In this document: piece after piece, positions 15,501 through 28,799 of the stretch
Position numbering within the stretch: the first letter of the stretch is position 1
Layout of the letters: each line of letters begins with the position of its first letter
Source of the DNA: Apostichopus japonicus
Taxonomy: Eukaryota; Echinodermata; Holothuroidea; Aspidochirotida; Stichopodidae
Direction of reading: 5' to 3'
NCBI RefSeq assembly: GCF_037975245.1
Contig: NC_092574.1
Span: forward strand, 9,457,713-9,521,712
DNA length: 64,000 nt
Notes under the pieces: model-generated
Databases searched by the model: none
Seen by the model: the letters and a program-made list of their open reading frames with translations, nothing else
What the model was told of the DNA's origin: nothing
Program-made: the position numbers and the translations under genes

Positions 15501-16500
15501 GGGGAAACAATTTTTTTTCTGTATTGGAGGCAGGGGATAAAATAACTCGGTAATTTAGGAGAATTTCAAGTGATTTGCTACCACATTGGATGTTCTAGTT
15601 TATAGATGAAGATGTTCAGAATTGCGTGTAAAATGTTGCAAGACTCGATGAGAGTGTGAAACAGAGTTTCCAACACAACATAAAAATGCAGCAGAATATT
15701 CCTTGGGTTGTATATTAACTGAAGTTAAATATACTTTATGCTAATGCGCTCTTAGGCTTTACACTACATTGTAGCTTTGGTGTAGTGCCTTTGCAATTTT
15801 AGGATATTAATTTTTTTATTTTTTTATTTATTGGAGCTTTTGCTGAATATCGTTTGCCTTTTCCAGCCTAGACGATATCACGATATTTTTTACTGACGAT
15901 CATGACAACGACAAAAAAGGAGGCAAAAATAGCAATTTGTTTGACATATGATATAGTCATAGTAATTTTATATTGGAACACACAATGAGCGACAGAGCTT
16001 GCTCCCCAGAAAAGATAAAATATTAGTTATCTAAATTTTGCTGGTGTCCTGAAAATTGGCCTTTTTGGTTGCATTTCTTGTGCCAAGTTTCAAATGAATT
16101 TGTGGGTTTTTTCTTTTTCGTCTCCCTCTTTCAATTTTGAGGTCTGGAACAAGTTATTTGGCCAAAGTTACATCGTGAGTGCATCAGCTAAAACTATCCA
16201 TTGAGACTTGGATTTTGCAAAGTTGAAAATGGGTGAGGTTTTTCATTTTTTTATAAGATATTGAATAACCTTTGTTGGGGGGAAGGGGGTGAATGAAAAT
16301 GACAAGAAATCAATATGGAAATCCCACAATGCAACAAACAAACAAAGTGCTGAGTTGACAAAGTTTTCCCTCATCTTCTTAGAATGGAATAGAGCTTACA
16401 AACTGATCGACAGTAGTTTCTTTCTTATGAAAACAGTTTCTTACCCCCCACCCCTCCTCTCCCAATCGAAAACAAGAAATAGTTATTGTACTTTATGAGA
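12584..16500. other. intergenic, no gene seen
   Basis: This stretch downstream of LONRF shows no convincing exon on either strand. It contains a diverged ~100 bp tandem repeat (13437-13700), pyrimidine-rich stretches (13300-13345, 14860-14935), and a C-run at 14218-14230. The part nearest 16.5 kb may include the end of the LONRF 3' untranslated region. Confidence 0.6.
13437..13700. repeat. diverged ~100 bp tandem repeat, ~2.5 copies
   Basis: Three successive blocks starting near 13437, 13541 and 13640 share the phrase GATGGTGCT followed by AAGGTT/AAAGTT, a GATTATT-ATACTT segment, and GGTTATAT. The copies are imperfect and the last is partial. No coding or structural role is evident. Confidence 0.6.
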
Positions 16501-16506
16501 TTTATT
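16501..16506 (-). terminator. poly(A) signal for LONRF
   Basis: AATAAA on the minus strand about 170 bp past the LONRF stop codon. It is the nearest canonical signal I see, so the 3' untranslated region would be short. No downstream element was checked. Confidence 0.55.
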
Positions 16507-16676
16507 TTTAATAGATGGGCTATTAAAAATGCAACCGTTTCTGAATAAAATTACCGTCGTGAATGAATGAAAACTTTTCACTGGTCTTGTCCAATCAAGA
16601 TGTTCGCACAAATTCCTACGAGCACCGACACGAGGAGGAGACCAACGGACCATCGATTCATCCACTGTTGAGATAG

Positions 16677-19600
16677 TCATCTAGGTGACACCCGAGTCAA
16701 GATATTCTGTAACATTTGCAATCGTTCTAGAAGACTGGTTTTAGACACAATTTGTAGCTGGAGTGTGGGATCGATGGGCAGGATTGCGGATAACCACCAG
16801 ACCCACCTGGGTCCGTTTGGATCTTCCTGTGAGGAATGGATGAAGAAAGAAATTCTGTAAGTATTGATCAACATATATAACTATATAAATAACTATATAT
16901 ATATAACTATATATATATACCTATATATATAACTATATATATATATAACTATATATATATATATAAATATATTAATATATATATATACATATATATCTGT
17001 TCTAGGACTTTTCTGACAAGCTGCAAAATTGAGGACAGGTCTACTAAGATGCTGCAAGTTTTGTTTTTGCTTTTAACAAATTTCTAGTCGCTTTCAGATG
17101 CCAAGCTGTAGTACACTGGTTGGATTAGATCCAGTATCTTTTCAAATAATGAGGTAAAAGGCAACAAAAGGTTCCTCATTTTCATTTTTATCTATGATTA
17201 AAACAGGATATGTGAATGGTTGTTTGTATGTAACTTCCTTGTATCTTGTACTAATGACAGACATGTTATCTTTAAGAAGAGACAACTCTTCCTTGTACAA
17301 TGTCATGTGTTGCTGACATGTGACATGAGGGACTTGTTGTGTAATAGATCGTTAAACAGGATAAAACAACAGCAAAAACAACAATTAATGAAACCTTTTC
17401 TTCTCCTCCCTCCTAGAAGTAAAACAAATAATCAACATGGGCGCTGGATTTGTGGTTTCTTTTCAATTACTAGGGATAATCTGCTTTCTTCAATAACATC
17501 CTTAGTCATTACCTGCAAGGTTACAATGACATATCTATGTGTATTAAGAGCTTTAAGTCTGTTTTGGCGAGAAGAGGGTCGCCATTAACGAACCTGTAAG
17601 TCAATCTCCTTATCAGGCATTGGTCCAAAATGCTGCTCTATTCGGACCTTGAGTGGGATAAGTAAATTACAAAACCAGGTGGCTCCCACTTCGTAAACTG
17701 TGTCGTGTAACTGATGCACTCTCTCCAATGTTTCACCTGTAGGAAATACGACAATAGAGAAAAACAAAATTATGAACAGTTTCCTCAGATTCCAACAAAA
17801 GATTATCAATGCAAAGTCAGATATCTCCACAGAAGGGTATTCCATCCATTGATGCTATCTTGGCATGGTGACACCTAACCACTATTACAATCAGACCGGC
17901 AGATGTAGACTGACCGCTGGGTGACATCAGCTAGTGCCCAGAGTGATAGGTGGGCCTGGAGGTAGCCAGCAAATTAAATCCAGTACCCACTAGTTTTGTG
18001 TCAGCATATATGTCTCTTCCATGTGACAAAACTTTTATTCAGAAGTGGCCAAAATCTCAACACCATGTCTTAGGATGGCAGGGGGGGGGTGGTGGTGGGG
18101 CAGTCACCGTTCTTACCAGAGGGACCCTCATCTCTGTTTGATTTTTTTCAAATTATTACAAAGCAAAAAGCCACCAAATTTGGTATATTAATATTTATAT
18201 CCATGCACAGTTTCAGTGTTATTTGTAAAAAAAAACATTTTTTGAAACATAAAGAAAGGATACTGACAATCTTCATTCGCACTTCAGAGCCGTCCTTTCG
18301 TGAGAGAATTGACATGTGTGTGGAATATTACATACAGGGGTCACGGATATGACGGAACACTGACTGCTTACCTTCTACTCTAATGTCTTGTATAAATTGC
18401 ACTTTCGCCGTATTGTAGCCGTCTCGCATTCCTTGCTCCTTCACCCGGAACCGCCTACCTCCGACAGTGTCTACGATGGATCGACCGTCTTCTAAGTGAC
18501 GCACCTCTCGGATCTCTAACATGACTCCGCATTCGCTAAAGCTGTCGGCAAAATTGAGGGGGAGGAGGTTTAGAGATGAGTTACAAAGACGACTCAAGAA
18601 TAGACAATCCTCCAGTCCCCCTCTTCTCTGCTGATATGTGTAACATGCATTATTAATATTTCATTATTGCTAGATTTAATGCAAACGGCCTAAGTAAACG
18701 GCCTAAGAAGGATGTCGGAATTATCTTGCTCACCCATTTTCAGAAGGGATACACATCCCAAACTACAAGATACATTACTTAATATTGATTATAGCTAGAT
18801 TGCATGCAAAACAGCCTAACAAGGATGTCGGAAGTATCTCGCTCACCCATTTTCGGCAGGGATACACATCCCAAACTGCATTGAACCCGATTCCACGCAC
18901 TGCCGTATCATGAGACGGTACCTCGGCTCAAAGATGTGTAAGGGGCAGGGAATGGTGGGAAAAGCCTGAATACAGACGAAGATGGGGATCTCCTCCTCCA
19001 ACGAACCCTGCACGCTCCTGGAGAGACTGTCCCACTCCTGATGCTGTTGGGCTTGCCTCTGCTGGAACTTGTCCAGGAGGTGATTCTTGATCAGACTGGC
19101 TGTCACTTCCGTCTCCGCCTCGCATCGACTCGACAGAAACTGCAAGAGAAATCGAGTAAAGAGATGAATTCAATGAAAAGGACACGTTTACGCTAGGGAG
19201 TGACTCTAAAAAACAAGTATGAAGGAGCAATTCTCGACTAGGATGAGAGCCTCAAAAAAAATTTTTAACCAGAAAGCCAGTGGGCTTATTGTGATTCTTT
19301 GCCAATTGAGATTATAACCCCAAGCTTTCGTCATTGTTGATTAACTTGAAAGAAATGCAACCATGGGGATACTGGCACAAGTTAAGTCTTTCATATTTCG
19401 GATTCTTGGAGAAAGAAAAAAATAGGAAGGGAGGCAGCTTTAATCCTTGGCGTGAGTTGCGGCAGTTAATACTGAGCTAACAACCTACTCACCTGTGCTA
19501 GGCATCCTTTGCAGAGGGGACATCCGTTGCTGTAGTCCAAGGAACGATACAGACAACCTCTGCAGAACGTGTGACCACATGGTGTTGTCACTGGGTGGTA

Positions 19601-22600
19601 GAATAGCCTGAAGAAAGTGAGAGAGAGACTATGTTGGTTAAAACTGAACAGAACTAAGGATAGTGTAAATACCTCTCTGATGCATATAGCTATACATCCT
19701 TCAGCAGGGATGAAGGGTATATGTCAATCCGATCTGTCCCCCTGCCCCCCCACCCACACCCGTGAAAAAAAGACAGACCCTAGGCATGCTCACCTATAGC
19801 ACAGGCTGCATTCAAAATCTTCCACTTTCACCAATCCGCTCTCAATTTCTCGCTTTTTGGTATTGTTTGGTAGGGAGCCTGGAAGACAAAAAATATGACA
19901 ATAATATAAACTGTGATGACACAGAAAGAAAAAAACACCTCGTGCACCTCGTCCACTTCGGCAACATATTACACATACTAAATGTCCTGATTCCTTACAT
20001 TCTGAATGTCGGCTTAAGCCCGCCAGTGAAACTTCGCATCGGCTGGAGTGCAGGACGCTCCGCAGTGTTTGACGAGAGTGTCTGGCGGGATCTAACCCAC
20101 GCAAAAGTTAAGAGTGTTTTTTTTTTTTTTTTACGTCAGATTGTTGTCGCCCAGTCCAAACGCCACAGACTTGTGGATGGGGTAATGTGCAAGCCCAGCA
20201 ACTCAAATATCATATCCTTATCTCTGTCGTACTCGTGTGTATAGCTCTCTGTACATCCTACCATCCTGTACATCCTGTACATCCTACACATGGAGGAACA
20301 AATCGTATACATTCGAGTACTAATTACTCTCAATGAAATTCCTAGTATTAACACGATGAGACTACTTACACCATAGACTTTGAGGTGGAAGCTCCTTGGA
20401 ACTGCTCGTGCTCGGACCATCCGACATTCGTATATGACCCATAGCCGTCACTACCTTACCGACTAAATGAGGGTAAAAGACATGAAACAAACAACAAAAA
20501 AATGAATAAAAGTCATTCATATCATACATGATCATTTCAAATGCCAAAAAAAAAAATTTAATTAAAAAAAAAAAGTGCAAATTACCAACTATGAAAAATA
20601 CAGTTTTGTTGGTGTTTGTTATTTGGAAAAAATCATAAGCAGACTTGTAAAACTGGGAAACCATTTCTAAACGTGCACTTCTTTCCTGTATTGCAAGTTT
20701 GGCTATCGTTTGCCAAAAGTGACAGTTTTCAAATTTCATTGGCAGGAGTTAAACACAAACAGCATCTTAGTTGTATTTTTTTTTATTTTATTTTTTTTAT
20801 GTTTTTCTAATGGCCTACCAATTGAAGAAAATCTCAGCTGAAAATTGTCAATTTGTCCCCAAACACATGGATATCATTTCGTTCAGTCCAGGTCAGTTAT
20901 TGGTCGCATATATCGGTCTACTCGTTGGTAAAAACATTTGGGAAGTTTGTGTAAACCACTTTTCACTTTCTAATGATCATCTAAGAGACCACTAAATTCC
21001 TACCCATATATAGATCGGGTCAATTGTCATATAATATAAGAATTAATGTTTGGGTTTTTCCCAGCCCATTTTTGGCGACATATTTGGCGGATTGCATCCA
21101 TTCTACTTCTTTGGCCAAGTCTTCCCACTGCAGTTACGTTAATGCCTTTCATAAGTATATCAACGAATAATTATTTTTCGGCAACCTTATTATGTTGTCC
21201 TTGCCCAAGGCAAGGACAACATAATAAATGCATTTTTGCATGAATTAAGAATACTGGCATTAAGGACAAAACAGTCCCAGAAAAATCCACTAATTTTACT
21301 CAGAAATAGACAGCACAATGAATTGAAGCTAAAGGCAATCTCAGGCCTTTTTTTTATAACTGTTGAACAATCGTTGAAGGACATGTTCATTGTTTTAGCA
21401 AGAAAGAAGATTTTTACATTGTCAGAGGGATTAGCACAGACTTAAGGAGGGCAGCGCTAGATTGGTTACATTCCTGCTAGCTGCTATTGTCTGTTGGGAT
21501 TTAGCAAAGACTAGGGGAGGGGCAGATAATAGTTATGTGATTTGGGGAGACCTGAATATTGAATATGTAAATAAAAACCTTACGATATGGTATCAACTTT
21601 CATGATACAATATATTTTCATGATACAATATATTTTCATGATACAATATATTTGTATGTTCTCACCTGTGCACTGGTCTGCATCAGTATTCTCCATGGCA
21701 ACAGTATCAGCATCACCAACCTGCATCTGTACAAAATCAAACAGAGATCTTTGCATATAAGTTTCTTTTTATTAACACCGATATATATAAGCTCCTAGAA
21801 ATGGATCACAACGGAAAGTCTGCAACGTCATCATGGCACAGTTTCTTCAAAAGTTAAACTTTATTCTTGTTGTTAAAATCTCTTTGAAATGTTCACTGTG
21901 TCCATCAGCGAAGACTGAAAACTTGAGGCCTACCTAGTCAAAGTGAGGATTGTGGGGATAGATAATATGTAAATTGAGGTCAACTGTCGTGGCGATGTCA
22001 CTCACTAGGTCGTTGCCAGATACAATCGTGAAATTTGCTATCAACCTTTCAAAAATCCAAAAACTCTGTTCACAACTTTTCAAAACATTACTACAATTTT
22101 TTTTGCCAAACAGTTAACTCCTGCCATCGGAATATTAATTTCAAATGTAAGTGCCCCCACCCCCCCTTTGGTATGTCCGTGTTCTCTCACCTCGACATCT
22201 TGTATTTGGGTCGTCGTCGTAGTACTCGGTGGGCCATCCGTCTTCTGTTGCATGTCTTGCTCCACTCGCTCCACGAGGAGCTTCACTAGAGTGGTGATCA
22301 ACTCGGACAGATTGCAAGTGTTAAGAATATTGAGCGGTGATCCAATGTCCGCTTCTCTCGGAGACTTCAGGTTGCTGTACATGATGTCTGACCCGAGATG
22401 ATGTATGGGGTCCACTTGTTGTTGTTGTGTTAGGAGTGTGTACATGACCTGTTTGGAAGTCAAAAATTAAAGATGAAGTTATTTTTTGTCAGCTTCAAAT
22501 GGCCACAGACTCTTTGTTTTTTCCGTGGACTGTTTCTCAGTCTATAAGTGTTACAAGCAAAGCTGCTGTACAGACTTACTGGTTCAAACGTCATGTGTTC

Positions 22601-25600
22601 TTTTGCTCGGAAGGAGTTTTCTCAACTACTATCACAAAGACGAGAAGATGAGTGCACTTATGGCTCTTGATATTTCTATTACAGTACTCTAAGTGAAACA
22701 AAGGTATGTCATAAAGGTATGCAGGGTATTTTTATAACTGTATGTGTTCGTTTTCTTTTTCTCTTTTGCTTTTATAGTCCACGTTATTATTAACAACTCC
22801 GACACAGTTTTCAAATAGCAGATTGCTGCTCATGATTGTAGATATTAGGCCTGTCCATTGTATTAAAACTCATTCCTAGCCATTTACTTGAACTGTACAT
22901 ATTTAAAAAAATATATATATATGTATGTACTGTAAATACATATTTTATATATAAAAACAAAAAATTATACATTGTAATTCATGAGCGCTGACTTTATGAA
23001 CTTCGACAAATGTGGACGTGACCACGAGTCAGAACTTAATAATCTGCATAAAGATAATAATATTTGAAAAAAAAGGAAGAAAAAGAAAGGACCATACATT
23101 TGATACCAGACTAGAAGCATGTATAAATGTAATAATAACAACAGTAAGGTTAAAAGGTCAGAAATTATTATAAACCCTTTAAGTTGGTTAGAAAAAGGTT
23201 GTAATGTATATATAATTGGATTCATTGAGTACTTAATACAGTATATATATATATATGTTTTATCTTACCTCAGTGATTGCTTCCTTTGCAGACATGATGG
23301 TTGGGTCTAGAGTCAGGCACTGCAAGTAAGCCATCAGTGCCGAGTCAAATCTTGAAAGTTTCACTAATGCAGCACCTTTCCTATAGTATCCCTGGTGGCC
23401 AAATCAAAGACAATATTACTCAATATTTTGTACAATATTTAGACTCATTCTGGGTTGAACGCTAATGTCTGCATGGTAAGTTCATGATAAATAACTTTTT
23501 GAAAGTTTTTTGTTATTTTTTCTTTTTCTTATTCTTTTAACAAAAACAAGCGGACCTGTTCTGGAAAATCCACCCACCCATTTCACTTCTAACAAAATTT
23601 TGTTTTTTTACAAATGAAATATTAAACTGACTTGAACAGTATGATACAAGTTTAAACTATTAATCATAACTGGTTGGTGTTTTAAATGTCTAAACTATGG
23701 TAAAGGTCAGCATTTACTGAAAAATGCTGTCATAATGTTAAGTACTGCATTTAAGCCATACTTCATTGTAAATGGTAACAGACATTCCACAAATCTAACA
23801 GTCTTTCTACAGGTCACATGTTTTTAAGTTCTGATAAATGGTTTTGAAATATTGATAAAGTACAGTGAACCATTAACCTTTGAACAGAATGTACATGTAT
23901 ATATATAACAACACACACACAAGAAAGAGGAACAAACAAACAAAACAAACAACACAAACAAAACCCAATCACTGCACTGTAGATCTAACCCATGTCTGAC
24001 TGGGCTAAGTACTTTCAACATTAATTACTAACTGATAAATTCCATTTTTGTTATGACAACTCCCCCTCCCCCACAATATTAACCCCGACCCCTCATGCTT
24101 TTGAGTAAAACCAGGTGTGAACAAAAATAATACCTAAGGCCTTTGCTACAGTATGCCCCTTTTTAACAAATTGGGGCACACTTTAACAGACAATGGATTC
24201 TGTATTGTAATCACTAACTGAGGGGGGTGCACTGAAATAATTAACATTACCCATAGACCTGTACAGTACTGTCAAGAGAATACATTTGGTAACCAGTGAA
24301 CTTTGGACAGTGACTTTACTGCACTTTACATAACAGTAAACATGCAGTATATCACACATGACTACTGGACTACTACGTCACTTTAAGTACAGTACTATTT
24401 TTTTAGAGTCTAATGAGCACTGCTGTCCTTGACATAATTTATAAAGTCGAACGGCAGTGCATTTTCTTCCTACTGTATATAAGGAGCCCATACAGTAGGC
24501 TTTACCCATTGATCAGCATTATTGGAATATTGGAATTTAGCCAACTTATTGATCATACTAGTTAAATTTCATAATAAAATTAACTACATAAATCAGCATT
24601 GATTTAAATACAAGTTTACCAAGTTCTGTGACAGGCAGACAAAAAAACGGACAAGAAAATGTCACAGACCTTGGAAGATATTTTCCAAATTCCCAATTAA
24701 ATTGCACAAATGTTTGAGTGATTGTTATGCACAAGCATATGGCAGAAATGAGATTTCTTTTTTTTTTTCCTTTTTAGTATCTTTACCTAAAATGTTCAAC
24801 TGCTGAAGAATCATAAAAAGGGAGTCCTAAAATGATCAAACTTGTTAACACACAATTAGCGAACTGAAAACAATAACGAGGCATATATATACTTTGTATC
24901 TTAATACAGTGCATACATGTACAAATTAAGCCTACTGTACACCTACGGTACAGTACTGTATCAAATTACACAACGTTACTGTACAAGCATTCTCTTCAAA
25001 GGCAAGATATATTACGTACATATGTTTACACAAAAAACCATCGTTTTTTTTTCTCTTTTCTTGTTTTTAACAGAGACTCTCTAAATACACATGAGTTTTC
25101 ATGAGAATTAAACATGTATATATTCAGAGATTATGATACTAAATAAAGAAGTTATAAATACTGTATACTGCAGTACCTAGGCCTAGTTTGAACAGCTCAA
25201 GTTGATTTAACATCAATACTCCTAGGAAGTGAATCAAAAATGGAGCATGATGCACTACACTGCCTAGATTAACGACAAACGTTCTGTGAAGTACAAACTC
25301 ACGTCAAGTAAAAAAAAAAAAAAAATCATAACCAGGCAGTTTATTTTACCGCGCTTAAACAACCACGGATGTGGGAGAAGCCCGCAAGGGTTGATGGGTT
25401 ACAACTAACACATTGGGTAGCCTGCAATTGAACATTTTAACTCAAATTTGGGATCTTTTCGATAATTTAGAAAGACGTTTCCAGATGGGGAAAACCACAG
25501 ATTGCTCTTGAATGAAAAACCCACCTTACTATGACCCGGCTGGGTATCCAACCCTGAACCTCCCGATTGCTAAGCCTCATTGCTTCAAACGCCACCGCCT

Positions 25601-27471
25601 TTATCCATTTGGCCACAGCTACAGTATTATAATTAATATTATAATTATGAGCTGTAATCATGATAAACATATAAGTTATGTATATACTGTACCTTTGGCC
25701 AATTAGGTCTCAACCGACAGACCATATCTGCATCTTGTAGGGCCGATTCCACATAGTTCATTGAAAGGTAGACATGGGCGCGGTTACTCAAACTTAGGTG
25801 GTCAAGGGGATCTGTGAAACAAAAACAAAAAAGGTCCAGAGTCAAAAGGAAAGAGAAGACATAAATTTAATAAATAAAGAAAAAATAGTCATCAGGTACT
25901 TAAATGTTCAATCTGTTTGTACTGACCCAGCCACACTCAGATCGTAAACAATTAACATCTTTCGAGGCTGCTTTTTAGGTTGAAAATAGTGTTTTACTGC
26001 TTTGAAATGATTTAAATTCATTTATGACTACGTAGATACTGTACATATGTGTATTACACTAAATAAAGAATGTTCTACGGTGTTGACAACATCTAAACCA
26101 GTAGTCTAGTGCAAGGAGCCGACCTTTGAATATATACAGTAATGGCCAGAAGGTAGAAAAACTGAAAAGACTAAAGCCTCCCTGTATGGCACAGAGCCAA
26201 GTGATCAGTAAGTTGCATTTCAATTTAGTTAAGTACTAAGATTAGAGTACTGTATAGGCCTACTCGGAGACAACATCAATTCAAACTTTCTCACATTAAC
26301 TGCCATTACTGTATGTGTCAACTACTAGTGCATTCTATATAACTTACTTACAGTGACGGTTTGGCATTTAACAGTATGAAACCCAGATGATGATATATAT
26401 ATCTTCTCTCCATCCCCCAAAAAAGTAGTACTCATTTTTTGTTTAAAAGTTGAAATGAAATACAATTATTACAGTATATATGTGTTATTTGTTGGTAATT
26501 TTGTTTAACCATGTGACTTCACCACAGCTAGAGAGTGATTTCAATGATGGCACCACACTTACAGAAGGGGTCATCATTGCATTGCGCAGTCAAAGATACT
26601 TTAATTAACAAATACTGTACAATACAGTGTTTCCACTGACTGTTGTTACTAAATTAATGAAAAGTGCAAACCCAGTTTTTGTACAGTACTTGTTCCTCAT
26701 CCTTGCAACTATAACAAGGGGGAGGGAGGGGACTAGATGAGGGACTGGAGGGAGGAGCAGAAGGATGAGGAAAAGGGAGAGGAGAGTTACCTGTAAAGGA
26801 AATAACAGCAAAACAAAGATGAAGAAAAAGAGCAGTTCTGTAGTGAAATGAAGTGTTTTCGGTGTCTTACCAAGTTGTAGGGCAGCAGTGTACCTTTCTA
26901 AGGCTTCTGGATACTGTTTATTCTTGACAAAATTGTTTCCGTCCTGCTTCAATCTCCTAGCTTTCATTTCGGTCGTAAAATACTTCTCGAATCCATCCCT
27001 GAGTATGACGTTCACTTGCATGTTGGAGAGAGATATCAGAGGATGTTCTGCCTTGCAAGTCTGGCAAGTTCTAATGCGTTTCACTTCTCTTAAACAGTCT
27101 TTACAAAAACTATGACCACATGGTAAGGTAATTGGTTCAAATAGAATACCCAAACATATTCCACAGGAGTAAACATCGATGTCTTTCTTTCTGAAGTTAT
27201 ATACTGCTTTGCTCGCTATACGAGCAATGTAGTCCACCATGGGCTCCACGAGAATCATCAGATCGCATGGTTGAAGACCTCCAAGCCTACATGCGTAATG
27301 CATAGCGTTGACAGCCTCATTAAACCTGTTTTGCTTTGCTAGTGATGATGCCTTTCCTACCAACCACTCCATGTTGAGTCCGTGTTGAGAGAGTAGTTTA
27401 TCATAAATTCCAATTGCCAAGTCATAATTTGAACACCTGAAAGCCTCACGAGCAAGATCGACCATTTCCAT
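16677..27471 (-). CDS. LONRF: LONRF: LON domain and RING finger protein
   Basis: Complete gene of 12 coding exons: 26871-27471, 25693-25811, 23269-23391, 22191-22448, 21666-21720, 20370-20462, 19794-19878, 19493-19607, 18847-19139, 18372-18541, 17594-17736, 16677-16826. All junctions are GT-AG, phases agree, and the total is 2205 bases (734 residues), near vertebrate LONRF lengths. Domains in order: N-terminal helical/TPR-like region 1-90; first RING about 103-139 (CGIC, CGH, CKDC, CQTC); TPR repeats about 170-280; a Thr/Gln-rich linker; second RING about 440-479 (CSLC, CGH, CRGC, CPLC), split between two exons; LON substrate-binding domain about 534-725 with LHIFEPRYR and DTVGGRRFRV. It lacks the Lon ATPase and protease. 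By family it is a probable cytoplasmic E3 ubiquitin ligase. The start is the first of two close Met codons (MEMV), just inside the second exon. Which vertebrate paralogue it matches is not decided. Confidence 0.95.
16868..16998. repeat. TA-rich microsatellite, LONRF last intron
   Basis: An interrupted (TA)n tract with regular AACTATATA units, just upstream (in gene sense) of the last LONRF exon acceptor. The tract lies within about 40 bp of the acceptor's pyrimidine region, so length change here could affect splicing; that is an inference. Confidence 0.9.
18664..18881 (-). repeat. tandem duplication of LONRF exon end and splice donor
   Basis: Two diverged copies of about 120 bp lie side by side: one ends the ninth coding exon (LON domain start, 18847) and its donor; the other (about 18664-18765) sits in the following intron. 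Both contain GGATACACATCCCAAACT and a copy of the AAAATGG/GTGAGC donor at 18729-18741. The intronic copy includes only about 30 bases of exon, so it is a decoy donor and not a full extra exon. Confidence 0.75.
21187..21227. repeat. perfect 19 bp inverted repeat, 3 bp loop
   Basis: TTATTATGTTGTCCTTGCC, then CAA, then its exact complement. It lies in a LONRF intron. It could be the collapsed end of a small foldback element or a hairpin in the pre-mRNA. No TA or other target duplication is obvious. Confidence 0.85.
21601..21654. repeat. 18 bp tandem repeat, three copies
   Basis: CATGATACAATATATTTT repeated three times with almost no change, ending 12 bp before the 55-base fifth LONRF coding exon on the donor side. 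Confidence 0.9.
25530..25622 (-). mobile_element. tRNA-derived SINE head (Ser/Leu-type), LONRF intron
   Basis: On the minus strand GTAGCTGTGGCCAAATGGAT at 25622 resembles the 5' half of a serine or leucine tRNA with an A box (TGGCCAAATGG). A long variable-arm region and a B-box-like GGTTGGATACC at 25543-25553 follow. The acceptor stem does not close, so it is a SINE head or tRNA pseudogene, not a working tRNA. The same insertion is present in the duplicated copy at 62.1 kb, so it predates the duplication. Confidence 0.6.
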
Positions 27472-27474
27472 TGG

Positions 27475-28110
27475 ACTGGCTGATCTATTAGCTGCTTGGA
27501 CCTGAATATTCACCAGCAAATGAATGGGGAAAAAATGATAAAGCACACTATAACTATAAGACAAATCTTGAAGTTAAAATAGCAAATGATTTAAAACCTA
27601 GTCGGATAACTGTCACAGCAGCAGTGATAATTAAAATTTAGTTTTTTGCTGCACATCTACTTAGTACTTGTTAACAAAATGGGTCTGTCCTGGTTTATAG
27701 GGATTTATGGTAATCCTAATATACAGTAGCCTATGTAGGTTTACTATCCAGTTAGTTTCAAACATGGGACTAGCCCTAACTATCACAGGTCCAAACATAA
27801 ACTGAACCTAGGGCCTATCATAAGTTTGCAACATTGTACTTTGTAGGCATGTTACATAGAACTGTTCCATTTCAGTACGCGGTGAATGTATCCTTGCGAT
27901 AAAACTGCAATTCTTTTTCAACTTTCAAGCCAAAACGATTAGAATACTCACTTGGAATGATGCGAAGGTTGATCACTTGGTAAGCTTCGAACTGAAACTC
28001 ATTACGTAGGCATACTGCCCTTTGCCTATATCTGCTTCAAGAGCCTAAGCCTTTGTCACTGCACTACGTTCAAATTCAATGGTTGAATAACAACTTACTC
28101 GAAGGCTTAT
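27475..28110 (-). other. LONRF 5' untranslated exons (probable)
   Basis: An acceptor (ATATTCAG before GTCCAAGC, near 27508) opens the exon that holds the start codon, so transcription must begin upstream. A good donor, TTCCAA followed by GTGAGTAT, lies at about 27960 on the minus strand. The bases before it contain stops in all useful frames, so this would be a non-coding first exon. Its 5' end and the promoter are not defined by anything I can see. Confidence 0.5.
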
Positions 28111-28799
28111 ATAACATTGCTACAGCGCTGTTGCATAATTACCTTAGTAGATATGCAAAACAACCGTAGTAAAGTCTAACTGGAGTACCGGGAAGTCTGG
28201 TTTTGCGTATCCACAAACTAGTAATACAAGGGGAGAAATGACGGTAATTTACTAAGACATGTTCCTAATAAAAAGGCCTACTATCAGCGGACTTTCGTTG
28301 CCCTCAAATGTCTGATCTATAATAACTTCGATGGTTGCGAAAGACCTTATGTAATAGAGCCTATACGAACGTGATGTAACAGCGGATCAGTCACCCAAGG
28401 AGAAAGTAACTAAGCAGCGTATATGTAAGGTTGTTATGTACCATACTGCCGAAATATGTGTTTCATAAGTTACCTTGGAAGACAAAACATCAGAAAGTTA
28501 ACGTAAAATAATTATATAATATTTGACTTAGGTATCCGCATGTTAAGTCTTGTCTCAAAAGTTAGTTTTTTAATATTGTTAGGTATGATGAATAGTCACA
28601 TTAGTCATTATTAAGTTAGCACTTATGTATATGCTTGACATCCTCTGTAAATTTGTGTTTCTGCCGAACACCGTGTATATCCCATGTGAAATTGGGAGTA
28701 TATATGCATTATGTCGAATCACTTTTAGCCATGATTGACCCCGCCGTAGCATGCTAGTGCTTATGGCGGGTTTTCACAGTAAAGAGCGAGGTTGCAGGA

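Noticed and set aside
25467-25670. A small ORF overlapping LONRF exon 2's downstream intron
   Set aside because: It is the translated SINE head, present in both duplicate copies by descent.
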